Both the position numbers and the translations under genes were made by a program. A model generated the notes under the pieces. That model was not told the DNA's origin. It ran no database searches and saw nothing but the letters and a program-made list of their open reading frames with translations. Below are positions 44,499 to 55,450 of a DNA stretch of 64,000 nucleotides, one piece after another (within the stretch, counting starts at the first letter, position 1; each line of letters starts with the position of its first letter). The stretch is from Gremmenia infestans (taxonomy: Eukaryota > Ascomycota > Leotiomycetes > Helotiales > Hamatocanthoscyphaceae): assembly GCA_032629725.1 (NCBI GenBank), contig JAFEVB010000032.1:558001-622000 (forward strand), given 5' to 3'.

Positions 44499-45172
44499 AT
44501 GGCAGGAGGCCGCATGAAATACCGGCATTTCAACCGCTCATCTGCCCATAGACAAGCAATGCTTCGAAATCTTGTGACCTCTCTCTTCACCCACGAATCC
44601 ATAGCAACAACATGGCATAAAGCAAAGGAAGCACAGCGGTTGGCGGAGAAGCTGGTCACGTTAGGCAAGAAGAATACGGAGGCTAGCAAGAGGAAAGCTT
44701 TCGAGATTTTCTATGTACGTTTTGCATATTTCAAAGCCCATCACTTCTGTTATTTGCTAGAGGTTCAAGCAAGAAGAGAAAACTGATATCAAAACAGACG
44801 CCCCACGAACTAGTCCCCAAACTCTTCGGTGAAATTCGCAAACGCTACGAATTACGCCCAGGAGGCTACACGCGGGTCCTCCGTATCGAGCCATTGAAGC
44901 CTGACATGGCGCCCTCTGCGATTCTCGAACTCGTTGATTGGAAACACGATATGCGGTTCCAGATGACGGCGCGGACACTTGCGAAGGAACGGGCGGATGG
45001 TAGGGAACAGCCGCGCCAGATGACAGCGAAGAATATTGAGAAGGTGACGAGGTATAGGAAGGGTGGGAAGGACGCGCTTGACGACCTGGTGGAGAGCTTT
45101 GCGGAATTCGGGGTTGCTAAGGAGAGGGATAATGCTGCAAGTGAGGAGAAGAGGTGGGGTGGGAATATATGA
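44499..45172 (+). CDS. MRPL8: Mitochondrial ribosomal protein bL17m
   Basis: Exons 44499-44714 and 44798-45172 encode about 196 aa. The bL17 signature is clear at the N-terminus (MKYRHFNRSSAHRQAMLRNLVTSLFTHESI), followed by the Thr/Lys-rich helix AKEAQRLAEKLVTLGKK and RKRYELRPGGYTRVLRIEP. The C-terminal extension beyond the bacterial core (from about residue 125) is typical of the fungal mitochondrial protein, called MRPL8 in yeast. It belongs to the large subunit near the exit tunnel. Its stop lies 111 bp from the stop of the convergent UTP25 gene. Confidence 0.95.
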
Positions 45173-45283
45173 AAGCAGTGGCCAGGGGATTGTATATGTA
45201 ACTGTATTTAGTAACAATATTGCGTGTGAGGGCGTTTTTCTGGGGTATCAAAACCTATGTATGCAGTATAGCGACCTAAAGTA

Positions 45284-47582
45284 CTACAGGAAATCGAAGG
45301 TATCTCCCTTCTCCATAATCATTTTCCCAACCCTCTCAGTCCCAACTATCCTCTCAAGCTTTAGCACGTCCCATTTCGAAAATATAGCTCTGGCTGTCCC
45401 ATCTCCAGGCGCTAGTTTCCCCTCTTGCACACTTCTTCCTAAGTAGCCACCCACTATTTCTTTGTAGAATATTGAGTTGTCAGGTAAACCGTACAAGATC
45501 ACTTTTCTCACGCCCCTCAACTGATATCTCCTGAAATGATGCGCGCGCTCCGTATAGAGAAGTACATTGTGTCTCCCGCTGAAGAAATGCGATCGAGCTC
45601 TTGCTACGTCTCGAACAGATGTGTATTCCGAGATACTGCCAAAAGACAAGTTGCTCGTAGAAGGAGATGTTGAGAAGTAGTTTCTTACTCGAACAAAGTC
45701 CAGGTATGAAGGGATGAATATGACAGTCCCAGCACTGTCTTTTGAGCGACGAGTCAAAGATGGAATGATGGCTGATGTGAAGTAAGTAAATCTAGCATCT
45801 GGATCCGTGGAGAAAGAAGGCGAGTCGAGTCGCGAGAAGGTCTGTTTAACCTTCAATCCTAGCTCTTGAATAGCACCCTGGTAATTATCATTGATCTTGA
45901 CTTTCCCTGCCCAATTCTTCGACTGATTGAAGAACAAAGTGTTCAGTTCCGGGGTGTTGAAACCTGCCAGTGCAATGGTCTGGCGGAAGTATTTGGCATT
46001 GTTGTCTAGATACCAGCTTCGGACTCGGCTGAAATCGCAGCCATGCGCCTCCTTTGGTTGAAGATTGAGGTGCTCGAAGATGTATTCGACATGCTCCCAA
46101 TTTTGCATCAGTAGAGCATCGGCTTGGTCGACGATGACTATCTCAATTGAACTCAAGAAGTCGTAATCACCCTTCTTCTCCTCTTTTCCCTCAAGAGCCA
46201 TTCGCAAGCCTAGAGGGCTGGCAAATATGACATCCGAGTTATAGAATTGGGAGAAGTACTTGATGGTCTTTCGAGTAAATTTGAGTCCAAGTCTGAACAT
46301 ATCATCATCATTGCCTCCGAAGAGCTCTCGGAAATCGGCAGGCTTGTCTTCCGAGAACTTCTCCCCCTTCTCAACGTATGAATCATCGAAACGTTTCCGG
46401 TTCTCTTGTTGGTCCGGTTCACATAAAGATGTGATTGAATTGACCATTCGAACGCACGATTCCCGCGTTGGGAGGATCATGAGGACTTTAGGGCGAGTGA
46501 AGCCTTGGTCTCTCAATTCGAGATCTTCCTTTTCTTCTTTAGCAAGACGGGCGTTGTTCTTAATTACACGATCTCGAGTTCTAAAACCGTTAGTTGGATT
46601 CAAACGAATTTGAAGGCTCGAGACTTACTTGAAAACATGATTGACAGCATGTAAGCATGCCAATCGCCGTAGGCTCTCCGAATTAACGGGGCTCCGCTCG
46701 CAATACAAGACATCTTGGTAATTGAACATATACGTAGCAATAGATTTCTCCAAAGGGTCGAAAGTTGGCTTTTGCTTTGAGGTGACACCCGCCAGCTTTT
46801 GCTTCAACTTTAAATCACCAGGCCCAGACACCGTAGAGATTATACCGGGTTTAGCATCATCCGTCTGAGGCAGACTGATCACAGCCTTTCCAAAATTGGG
46901 CAGCAGGGTCTTCTGAGTGGTTGACTGGTTCAATTGCAATGCCTTCAATCTTTTTGACAAGGCATTATCCTCTGGGTCCGCAAAGTGTGATTCAAAGGGA
47001 TCTGAAGCATCTTCATCGTCGTTCTCTTCTTCCAGGAGCCCATCAGTTGCAGTTTCCGGCCCTTCCTCCGCTTCCACGACAATATCAGCGTCCTCTGCTT
47101 GGTCTTCAAGGTCCTCTGAATCGCTTCCAGATACTTCTTTGACTTCAGTACGATGTTCTAATTTTCTTCTCTTGGCCTGGGGTGCAGAATCCGCTGTAAG
47201 GCTTTGCATGAGAGCTGAATAAGAGCGTACAGTAGGTGCAGGCTCCGCGTTGTCCTCGTCGCTGGAATCATCTTCACTTTCAATATCTTCCTCCACCTCA
47301 GATGGACTTTCAGAGTCCGACTTTGGATCGTCCCTCAAAATGGTTAGCTGGAATATTTCGGTCTAACTGGAAGTTCCCATACCGTTCTTTTTGCTGAGCA
47401 ACTCTTGCACTGTCGAAAATAGGTCTTTTTCCGCCTCTGAATCCACCGCGTCCACGAGCACCACCACGAGGTCCCCCTCGAGCACCTCCACGTGAACCTC
47501 CACGTGCCCCCCCTGGGCCTCTGGGCGCTCCTGATCCTGAGCCTCTGCCACGAGATCCACCTCTGGTACCGTGAAATGCCAT
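45284..47582 (-). CDS. UTP25: SSU processome protein Utp25 (DEF family)
   Basis: Exons 47582-47383, 47333-46629 and 46580-45284 encode about 733 aa. The N-terminus is an RGG/GAR tract (RGGSRGGARGGPRGGARGRGG), followed by a long acidic region (EVEEDIESEDDSSDEDN) and the helicase-like core: KPTFDPLEKSIATYMFNYQDVLY, VLMILPTRESC, VIFASPLGLR, IVIVDQADALLMQNWEHV. The C-terminal half has FIPSYLDFVRVRNYF and the RARSHFFSG-HNVLLYTERAHHFRRYQLRG block typical of Utp25/DEF proteins. It acts in nucleolar pre-18S processing. The 49-nt first intron (GCTAAC branch) is needed: without it the acidic region is out of frame. Confidence 0.93.
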
Positions 47583-48031
47583 TTTACGTATATTCGGGCG
47601 AATTAATATGTATGTATCTATGTTACTCTCGAAAGCAGGATGTCGAAGTCTCAAAGAAAATTAAGAATTTCTTGCGATAAGAATCCTTATCTTAGCGCGA
47701 GCCAGGGTCACAAAAAGACTGAAAGAATGGAGGGGACGAATGAGGACGAAAATGTTTTGGATGGTCTCTCAAATAGGTGTAAAGAAGAATCTGTTTAGGA
47801 GGCATCTACGGTTCTGGCTCCCTAGAACATGAAACAAAGCAAACCTAAGGTCTACAGAGCAATTGAATATTTTGAGTGCAAAGCACGTGCCGTCCGAAGA
47901 TCGCCCACAAATCCCACCACGCGGGTAAATCGACAACGGAGGAGGGGAATTTTCGACCCAGATCAACGACGTCTACAACCTCAACCACGACCTCCTCGAC
48001 CCTTTAGATACTCCTCATTCTATTGCCCAGC
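47583..48031. promoter_or_regulatory. Bidirectional promoter region (UTP25 / eIF3f)
   Basis: This 449-bp stretch lies between divergent starts of a ribosome-biogenesis gene and a translation-initiation gene. No specific box is claimed. Confidence 0.45.
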
Positions 48032-49157
48032 ATGGCGGTCGAAATCCCCTCATTCCTACATCTCGCACGCCCTCTTGCGCCCGCAGTAATCGGTGTCCAG
48101 CCCACAACCGCACCAGTAAATGTCATAATTCAACCCCAAGTATGCCCCTCAAGATATAAACCTCCTTGAATCCCGCTTACAAAACCAGGCAGTCTTCTCC
48201 ATCCTCGACCATGCGATCCGCCGCGACATCCGGGACACGCAATCCACACGTGTGATCGGGGCCCTCTTAGGCGTACGCTCAGAAGATGGCATGGAAGTCG
48301 AAGTACGCAACTGCTTCGCTATCCCACACACCGAGAACGAAGACCAAGTCGAGGTCGACGTCGAATACCAAAAGAACATGCTCGCTCTACAACTCAAAGC
48401 CAACCCGCGCGAAGTCCTGCTGGGCTGGTACACGACGAGTCTCGAGCTCAACAACTTCAGCGCGCTGATCCAGAACTTCTTTGCTAGTCCAGAGACGGGC
48501 ACGTTCCCGCATCCCGCGGTCCATGTTACAGTTTCGACGGAGCCAGGGAAGGAGATTGAAGCCAAGGCATATATCAGTGCACCAGTGGGAGTTAATGCTG
48601 AACGGGCTGCGGAGAGCTGTCTCTTTATACCGGTCCCGTATGAGATCCGATATGGCGAGGCTGAGAAGAGTGGACTCGAGTTAATTTCTGGAGCGAAGGA
48701 CAGCGAGAACCGTGCTGCGCCAGTCGTTTCAGATATCGAAGGGCTGGAGCGAGCTGTTGACCAGACACTAGATCTGTTGGACCGGGTTGCTGAGTACGTT
48801 AGCTCCGTCTTAGATGAGGAGAGAGAGCCTTCGAATGCGTTGGGACAGTTCTTGATGAATGCTTTGTCGCTGGCACCAAAAGTCGACCCCCAGGATATCG
48901 AGCGCGATTTCAACAACCATATCCAAGATGTGCTTGTTGTTTCGTATCTTGCAAACACTATCCGGACGCAGATCGATTTGTCTCAAAGATTGGCAACCGC
49001 TACTCTCACCATGGGTGGTTCAGACGCTCTTGCGGCTACAGGTGGTGGAGAAGGTGGCGAGAAGGGAGAGCGAGGTGGCCAAAGAGGCGGAAAGCGTGGT
49101 GGTAGAGGTGGCAGAGGTGGAGGACAGCAAAGGGAACCTAGAGAACCTACCGAGTAA
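48032..49157 (+). CDS. Translation initiation factor eIF3 subunit F
   Basis: Exons 48032-48139 and 48189-49157 encode about 358 aa. After MAVEIPSFLHLARPLAPAVIGVQP comes the MPN domain (VFSILDHAIRRDIRDTQSTRVIGALLG, NCFAIPHTENEDQVEVDVEYQ, LGWYTTSLELN). The metalloprotease JAMM histidines are absent, as expected for eIF3f. A helical C-terminal part (NALGQFLMNALSLAPKVDPQDIERDFNNHIQDVLVVSYLANTIRTQ) joins the eIF3 helical bundle. The tail is an RGG tract (GGQRGGKRGGRGGRGGG), a fungal-type extension. The product is cytoplasmic and part of the 43S preinitiation complex. Confidence 0.95.
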
Positions 49158-49454
49158 TTATGATGATTGATCGTTTCCATACAACTCAGCCATGCATTAC
49201 TTTGCATTGTAGGATGGAAAGGTACGGCGTTTACGGTGGGCTATAGAGCCTTTCATTCACATAGAAATACCATTTTCCATTAAATGCATCGTGCTCATTT
49301 GCATCAAATAGTGTCTTTTAATTTGTTGTATTCATGGTCTATTAGCACAATTGTTATAGTCCAGTCAAAAGTTCCATTTTTGATAAAGGCAATTCCCGAA
49401 CTCCACCAATGCTACCATACGCCACTTTTCTTTCAATCACAGAAGCGCGTGCCA

Positions 49455-52314
49455 TTAAACTCCAGTGGGTGGCTTGGGAGGGAGCGTCGATGGATTACCA
49501 TAATGCGGGAGATGAGTATTTCCAACCTGCCCATTCTGTGCCATACCATGCATACCTTGAGGTAATCCCTGTGGTAATCCCTGTGTCATACCTTGTGGCA
49601 TACCTTGCGACATACCCTGAATCATTCCATGAGACATGCCCTGAGGAAGATTTGGGGGCATGCCTTGTTGCATACCCTGATGCATCATCACAGGTCTTTG
49701 AGCCATGTGAGGCGATGCATGATACGAAGGCAAAGAGTTATTTGAACCCTGTCTTGCCATGTTATACCCCATGCCGGTTCCAAATTGTTGCTGAGGAGGA
49801 GGAGGAGCGTAGGCATTGTAAGGGAGGTGAGGGGACCCGTGATGTGACATAGACTGAGGAACTGGCATATTGCCGTTTCCCGGTACAAATGACTGAGTCT
49901 TTGGGTTGAATGCGTGTCGATTGAAACTTCCAGGAATTGGGTGTTGACTCTTGGGATCAGCAAGATTGGCGGTGCTTGGCAACTGGCCGAAAGCATACGG
50001 AATGGAGCTTTGGGGCCCAGTGCCCATGGGGCCTCGATTTTGATATTGAGTCTGATTCTGATACATTGGCTGCTGTTGCTGCCACTGTTGTTGTGGAGCA
50101 GCGGGCTGGGGCTGGATAGGGGATCCATATGTAGTGATTGGAGCACTATTTGGCTGATACCGTGGTTGAGCTGGTTGAGGATATTGCTATACATTATCAG
50201 CTTCTAAATCCTCGAGGCGGGAAGAGAAAAAATTCCTACCTGAGGTCCATTGCTATATACCTGCATGTTACCATTATTCATCTGCCCTGGGTTAAATTGC
50301 GGGGTTGGCGGTCCAAATTGGGGAGGCATCGACTGTTGATAACTACCCTGAACCGCACCATTGAATGGTTGAGGGCCAACCGGCGAGTACTGCGGTGTTG
50401 GGGTCCATGTTGGCATTTGAGGTTGAGGGAAAAACGGTGTGTACTGAGATCGAACGTCGAAACTCTCAGAGTCATCTCTCCGTTGCTTTAAAGGCTTCGG
50501 CTTTTTGCTTTGGCTTCTATCTTTGGTCGATACAGAACTCGAACGAGACATGTCATTGCCATCTTCTGTATCTTCAAGTTAATCAGCGGAAGCAAAGACA
50601 AGAGCACCCGTATACGTACCAGGTGTAGCATCTCCTTTGTCATCCTTGCCAAATATACGCTCTCTAGCCCTGTTATAGGCAGCCTCTCGCTCTTCTCTGG
50701 ACAGCCTATTTCACAGCACGTTAGTCTACAATGTCATGAAACATAAAGCGTTTTACGTACTTTTCCTTGGCTGAAAGTGCCTTTTCTTTGCCGTCACTGC
50801 CTGTTTCCGAAGTCGCCTTGGACGGGCTTTGGCCAGCATCACCATCGCCACCTCTTCGCATAATCTTCATAGCTGGCATAGTGGGCGGCGGGGTATTCCC
50901 TGAAGTTGGAGGATTTGATATACTAGTCAACGAGGGAGGTAATCGGCAAAAAGGTGTTCGAAATATACGAACAGCGCCAGCGACAGCGTCAACCTGATGG
51001 GTCATGTGATAGTAGTCCGCGAGTTTGTGGGTTAACATTCGGCAAAATGAGTTACACGGTGGTAGATCGATGAAAGGGTCTCTGTATATATTATTAGTCA
51101 AATTTACACCAGATAGTAGAGCCTAAAGGCGGTTACTCACTTGGAGTCTTTTACAAACTCTATGACATCTTTCTCAAGCCTTTGATATTTCAAAAGTTAG
51201 CGATGATTGATCTTTGGACGATTCTGCTTCCTGCCAGGAAGTCCCTGGGCGGTGAAGTTTGCCATGGCCAACTTTTAAAACATGAGGTATTGCTGGCCCC
51301 AAATTGAACTTCGGACTTGCAGGAGGATTGATTAAGAATATTGCTTACCGAAGGAGGAAAATGCGATCTTTAGGGGATTCCAGGGCCTCCAAAAGTTTTT
51401 CATCAGGCGTCTGGCGGTAGAACCTACTAAAGGCATCAGAAGCATCAGAGGGCCCAGAGAGACCCATCAGAGGCTTAGGCTTTCCATCGTCTGTGGTCTC
51501 CTGTCCAGAGGAACCGCTTTGAGGAGTAATCATTCCTTGATTCGGTCGCTCGGGCATTGGCTGCATGCTACGACGAACGGGAGCTTCATAGAACTCTGCA
51601 CGATAGGCCCTGGCCGCTGCTTCAGATCCGATCCTTGATCCCGCAACAATAGATCCTCGCCCCGAAAAGGTATCATCGTCTTCAGAAGCCTTAACACTGG
51701 CACTATCATCAGGCCGTAAAGATTCTTTTTCGTCTAAAGCAAAGGTTGTCCCCGATGTGATGCTCTTCCCGTCTAGACTGGGTGGCTTCGTCCCCATGTC
51801 AGATCCAGAATCTGTGCGTTGAAATGGGTCGTCGGAAAACCCTTCAACTCCATCACTTTTCCTGGGAATCGCGCCTCGAGACCCGTTTACAACAAGACTA
51901 GGCATAGGAGAATTGACGCTCAGCGCTTTGACAGCTTCGACAAGATTGGTCTCCACGGCTGGTGAAGATGTTCCCCTTGTCGAACTATCCTCTCCCGGCG
52001 TAGATGTATCCCCTGAAGCAGAATTCGTGGTGTCTGATAGCGGAGTATGCTCATTAGAGCCTTCCATCGACCGCTTCTCTAGTTGGTCTTGTGACAAAGC
52101 ATTCTCTTGCGCCGAAGTTCGCGCAGGCCCAGATTTCGAAGTATTGGTAAACGAACTGAAGGATACACTATCTTTTCCGGCAGATGCAGCTACCTTTACA
52201 TGGAGTTAGCAGTGTAAATTGAAAGGAGTTGCGGCTGACCACGTTATGAAGAACCGGGCGTACCTTTGCAAAGGAGAGTCTGGAATTATCTGCAGACATT
52301 GGTGCGGTAGCCAT
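49455..52314 (-). CDS. R3H and SUZ domain RNA-binding protein
   Basis: Seven exons (52314-52264, 52193-51349, 51179-51141, 51081-50761, 50705-50620, 50565-50240, 50186-49455) encode about 799 aa, all phases consistent. The N-terminal 290 residues are Ser/Thr-rich and disordered. An R3H domain at about 297-365 reads LEKDVIEFVKDSKDPFIDLPPCNSFCRMLTHKLADYYHMTH. A SUZ motif follows (MKIMRRGGD ... LSREEREAAYNRARERIFG). The C-terminal half is Pro/Gln/Met-rich, ending in Q-G-M repeats (QGMSHGMIQGMSQGMPQGM). This architecture matches eukaryotic R3H-SUZ proteins (ARPP21 type; yeast Rbs1 has the R3H part), which bind single-stranded RNA and associate with mRNPs. The 39-nt third exon lies in the R3H domain. 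Confidence 0.92.
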
Positions 52315-53224
52315 ATTGGAGAATATATTAGGTGGAAACAAAGTCCAGTCGCCAGAAATGAGTGTAGTGGTCCAGACAGGACAAGAGGAAAGATTCGCAG
52401 CCAGGCGACCAGAGAGCAGCCTGTAGAAACCAAATGTTGAGTTTGAAATGGAAAATTAAGGGAGAATGTTAAGGGCGCCCGATGCAGAGACGTGACATCT
52501 GGTCATTGTCGTCGCAGACAAGCTGGAGGTGGAGTTGGTATTGTTGTATGGCGGGGAAATTGAAGGAGTTCTGACGGTGCGTTTGATTGATCCCACGAGA
52601 GGGTGTACTGTACCTACTACTGTACTGTACTGTAGGACGGGGGTGGAAGAACTTGGACGCCTGTTGATGTGGAAGTGGGTGGTGGGTGGTTGTTTAATCG
52701 GCCGCCGCAGTCGTACAACACGAGAAACCGTTCGTGATGGCGGTGTGGTGTGTTCGCCCTCGTGCGGACGAGGTAATGGGTGCGAGTGGAGTTTTCGAGG
52801 TGGTGGAATAGCTGTAGATATTCAGATTCATAGCATGGTGTTCAGCTCCCCTCTTGTTCTGCACGCTCGCTCAGGTCAGAATTAAATTCAAAGTACACAC
52901 CAGTACAGTAGCCGGGCGTCTTGCCCTGCTAGTTAGACCCCCGAAGGTATGGAGTAGGTAAGCCTGGCGCTAGAGACACATCCCTGCAATTTTTTAACTT
53001 CACCTCACCTATACAGTACCGCAGAGGTCCCTCCCTATATGCTTGCCCTCGCCCTTTTTTGAAGGCGGAGTACATCTTAACTATAGGTACTCTTTACAAA
53101 ATCACTGCTCTACCGACGAATTGCATCTCATTCCCCCCCCTCCATACTGGTCCAGGGCCAAACCACTTCCATTCCATCTAAATCTTAGAGATCCTGCGCC
53201 AGCGTATACCACCTGCATGCAACA
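52315..53224. other. Divergent promoter region
   Basis: This 910-bp stretch lies between divergent starts. It includes a TACTGTACTGTACTG run near 52612-52633. No gene was recognised. Confidence 0.45.
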
Positions 53225-54430
53225 ATGAATCGATATCCCAGACCTCCCATGGGCGGCGGCGCCTCCAGAGCTACAGCTGCTACCTTGTGCCAGAAATGCC
53301 TGAAGAAAGATAGGTTTATATTTCCCTGGTTTATATACAAAATGCTGACTTTTCATTACGCCACTACTCCTACGAATGCAAGGCTATCGCCCAAGAGAGA
53401 CCCTATGTTCCCCGCCCATCTCGGACCCAGCAGCTCCTGAATCCTAAGCTGGTGCCGAAGTTGACAAGCGATGTCCCGAATGATCTGATAAGAAAGTTCG
53501 TCGTCATTCTCTCATGTCATCCTCAAGCTCTTTCTCGTGCACCAGAATACACCTACACGTTCTGTTTATCCCTTGCGGCTGGGACATCTAGTCGCGTGGA
53601 AACTCCTGGCAAGATTTTGTTCTATAGTCATCGAGCACTTGAGGAGTACTTGCTCCAATTCAAATTGCCTGCTCGGTTCGGGGCTTTTTGGGCTTAAGCA
53701 ACGGGCGCTGAAGAAAACTGTGCCATACTGTCACACCATTTTTCAACCAACACCCAAAGATAATGAGTACTACCAAAGCTAATATACTCGTGCTTTTAGG
53801 AAAGGTGTCGCCGACGAACAACTTGCCAAGGCAGAGGCAGAGCGGGAAAGGGGCCGGAAGAGGGAGAGGGAAAGTAAGGAACCAGATAGCGCCGGGAAGC
53901 CTAAAAGAATGCGATCGGCTTCTGCGTCTTCCGTCTCGACCATATCTACAAATGTATCAAAATCGCCATCACCTCAACAAGAAAGACCAACAAGCCTGTC
54001 ACGGTCACCGTCTCGAACAGGATTAGGTCGACAGGACCGTAGATATTCCAGCATTTCACGGTCGCCGCCATCTCGTCCAAAGACGACGCATGAGAAGAAG
54101 CGAAGAAGAGATTCTTATTCGTCTGTGGACTCACCTATGTCCAATACGGGGGATCGTGTGCCACATTCTAGAGAACGAGGAAGTAGTCGCAGCACCAGAC
54201 GGAGATATCGACACGATAGTCCTCCTGCAAGAGGTAGAAAGGCAGAAATTAGAAGCCCGCAAAGGAGGAGAAGGTTTTCAGATGATCGCGAGCCTGGTCG
54301 AGATAGCAGGAACGGTGGTCTCAACCAAAATAACTTTAATGATGAGAACAAACGCCCACCAAGAGAGAAAAGTTTGAGTCCTTTTAGTAAAAGGTTGGCG
54401 TTAACGCAATCGATGAACATGGGAACATAG
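53225..54430 (+). CDS. Zinc-knuckle, Arg/Ser-rich nuclear protein (ZCCHC10-like)
   Basis: Proposed exons are 53225-53309, 53360-53495 and 53800-54430 (about 283 aa). A CCHC knuckle (Cys22, Cys25, His30, Cys35: CQKCLKKGHYSYEC) is followed by the conserved block ERPYVPRPSRTQQLLNPKLVPKL, KKGVADEQLAKAEAERGRKRERE, and a long RS-rich tail. The first intron has no GT-AG solution that keeps this frame; AT-AC boundaries (53310-53359, 50 nt, CTGAC branch 10 nt before the end) give a perfect CX2CX4HX4C knuckle. The 304-nt second intron is GT-AG (GTTCGT donor). ZCCHC10-type proteins are nuclear with unclear function; the RS tail suggests splicing-linked RNA binding. Confidence 0.85.
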
Positions 54431-54636
54431 ATTACTCGGTGGAGACTAGCTATAGTCACGGATGAGTTTCCTCGAAGAGGATTTGGAAGGGACACTTTTT
54501 GAATTGGCGATGAATGCTTTTAGAGTAGATAAATACCCCGAAATATTCGCTTCTCTGCACAACAAACCCAACTCCATACGCCATACCCTATGCTTTTCCT
54601 TCCTATGGCATTGCTGACTTCCTGTGAAATTCTGCA

Positions 54637-55260
54637 TCATTGCATTTCTTCATCTTCCTTCTCCCGCCGCTCATCTTCTACCTCCTCTCGTTCCCTCAAC
54701 TTAACGCTTTCAACCAAAGCAACACCTTCCATGCCCACCTCATCTCCGCCTTCACTTGCAGAAACAGCCCCCTTCCCTGACTTGGCTGTCGCCGCCTGTT
54801 GCGCTCCCTCGATCCTCTCCCGTACTATCTTCGCAATTGCGTTCTCCGTCCGGACGTTGAGGATCTCCAACTTCTTGTCCAGATCCCTCTTCAAGTCCCA
54901 ATTAGGTTTCTTTGGCTGCAACTTGAACAGATCCACGCCTTTGTCATCTTGCTCTTCCTCCTCCGCCTTCCTCCTGATTTCCTCTTCGACCTCCCTTGCT
55001 TGCTGCTCCAGTGTCTTATCCAACGCTAACGTCGGCGGCGCCTCAAACCCCAGCTTCGGTCCCTTAGCTTCTGGATCATAATTGCGTCCCGAGAGGTGTA
55101 GTTTTGTCACGTCCGGTTCGGCAGGGGGAGAAGGGGAGCGCGTCGATTCCGGGGCCACAATTTCATCGCTGGGCTGTTTGCGCTTTAGGGACTTGAGTTT
55201 TGCGAGACGCGCCTTCCGCTCATCTGCTGCGGCGCCTAGAGATGCATGTGTAGTGGACAT
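54637..55260 (-). CDS. Splicing factor Cwf18 (CCDC12 family)
   Basis: A single exon encodes 207 aa. The family pattern is clear: DERKARLAKLKSLKRKQP near the start, LSGRNYDPEAKGPKLGFE, a coiled coil (TLEQQAREVEEEIRRKAEEEE), and the hallmark DLFKLQPKKPNWDLKRDLDKKLEILNVRTENAIAKIVRERI. Cwf18/CCDC12 belongs to the NTC-associated set of the activated spliceosome. The C-terminal Glu/Lys-rich tail is low complexity. Its start is 190 bp from that of the divergent PPR gene. Confidence 0.93.
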   Translation of the reverse strand: MSTTHASLGAAADERKARLAKLKSLKRKQPSDEIVAPESTRSPSPPAEPDVTKLHLSGRNYDPEAKGPKLGFEAPPTLALDKTLEQQAREVEEEIRRKAEEEEQDDKGVDLFKLQPKKPNWDLKRDLDKKLEILNVRTENAIAKIVRERIEGAQQAATAKSGKGAVSASEGGDEVGMEGVALVESVKLREREEVEDERREKEDEEMQ

Positions 55261-55450
55261 TTTTTGGAGATGTCAAGAGAGTTGGATTTTTCTTGAATGT
55301 TGCATGTAAACCTTGTCGAGACTTCGGCTCTCAGCCTTGTGCACTAGCCTCAAATTTTTATAGTATGCTGGCCAGAAATTTACATCCTTTCACATCACCA
55401 ATAATATGGGCAGGGCAACATTTCCTACGACATCCTGATGCCTTCTATCG

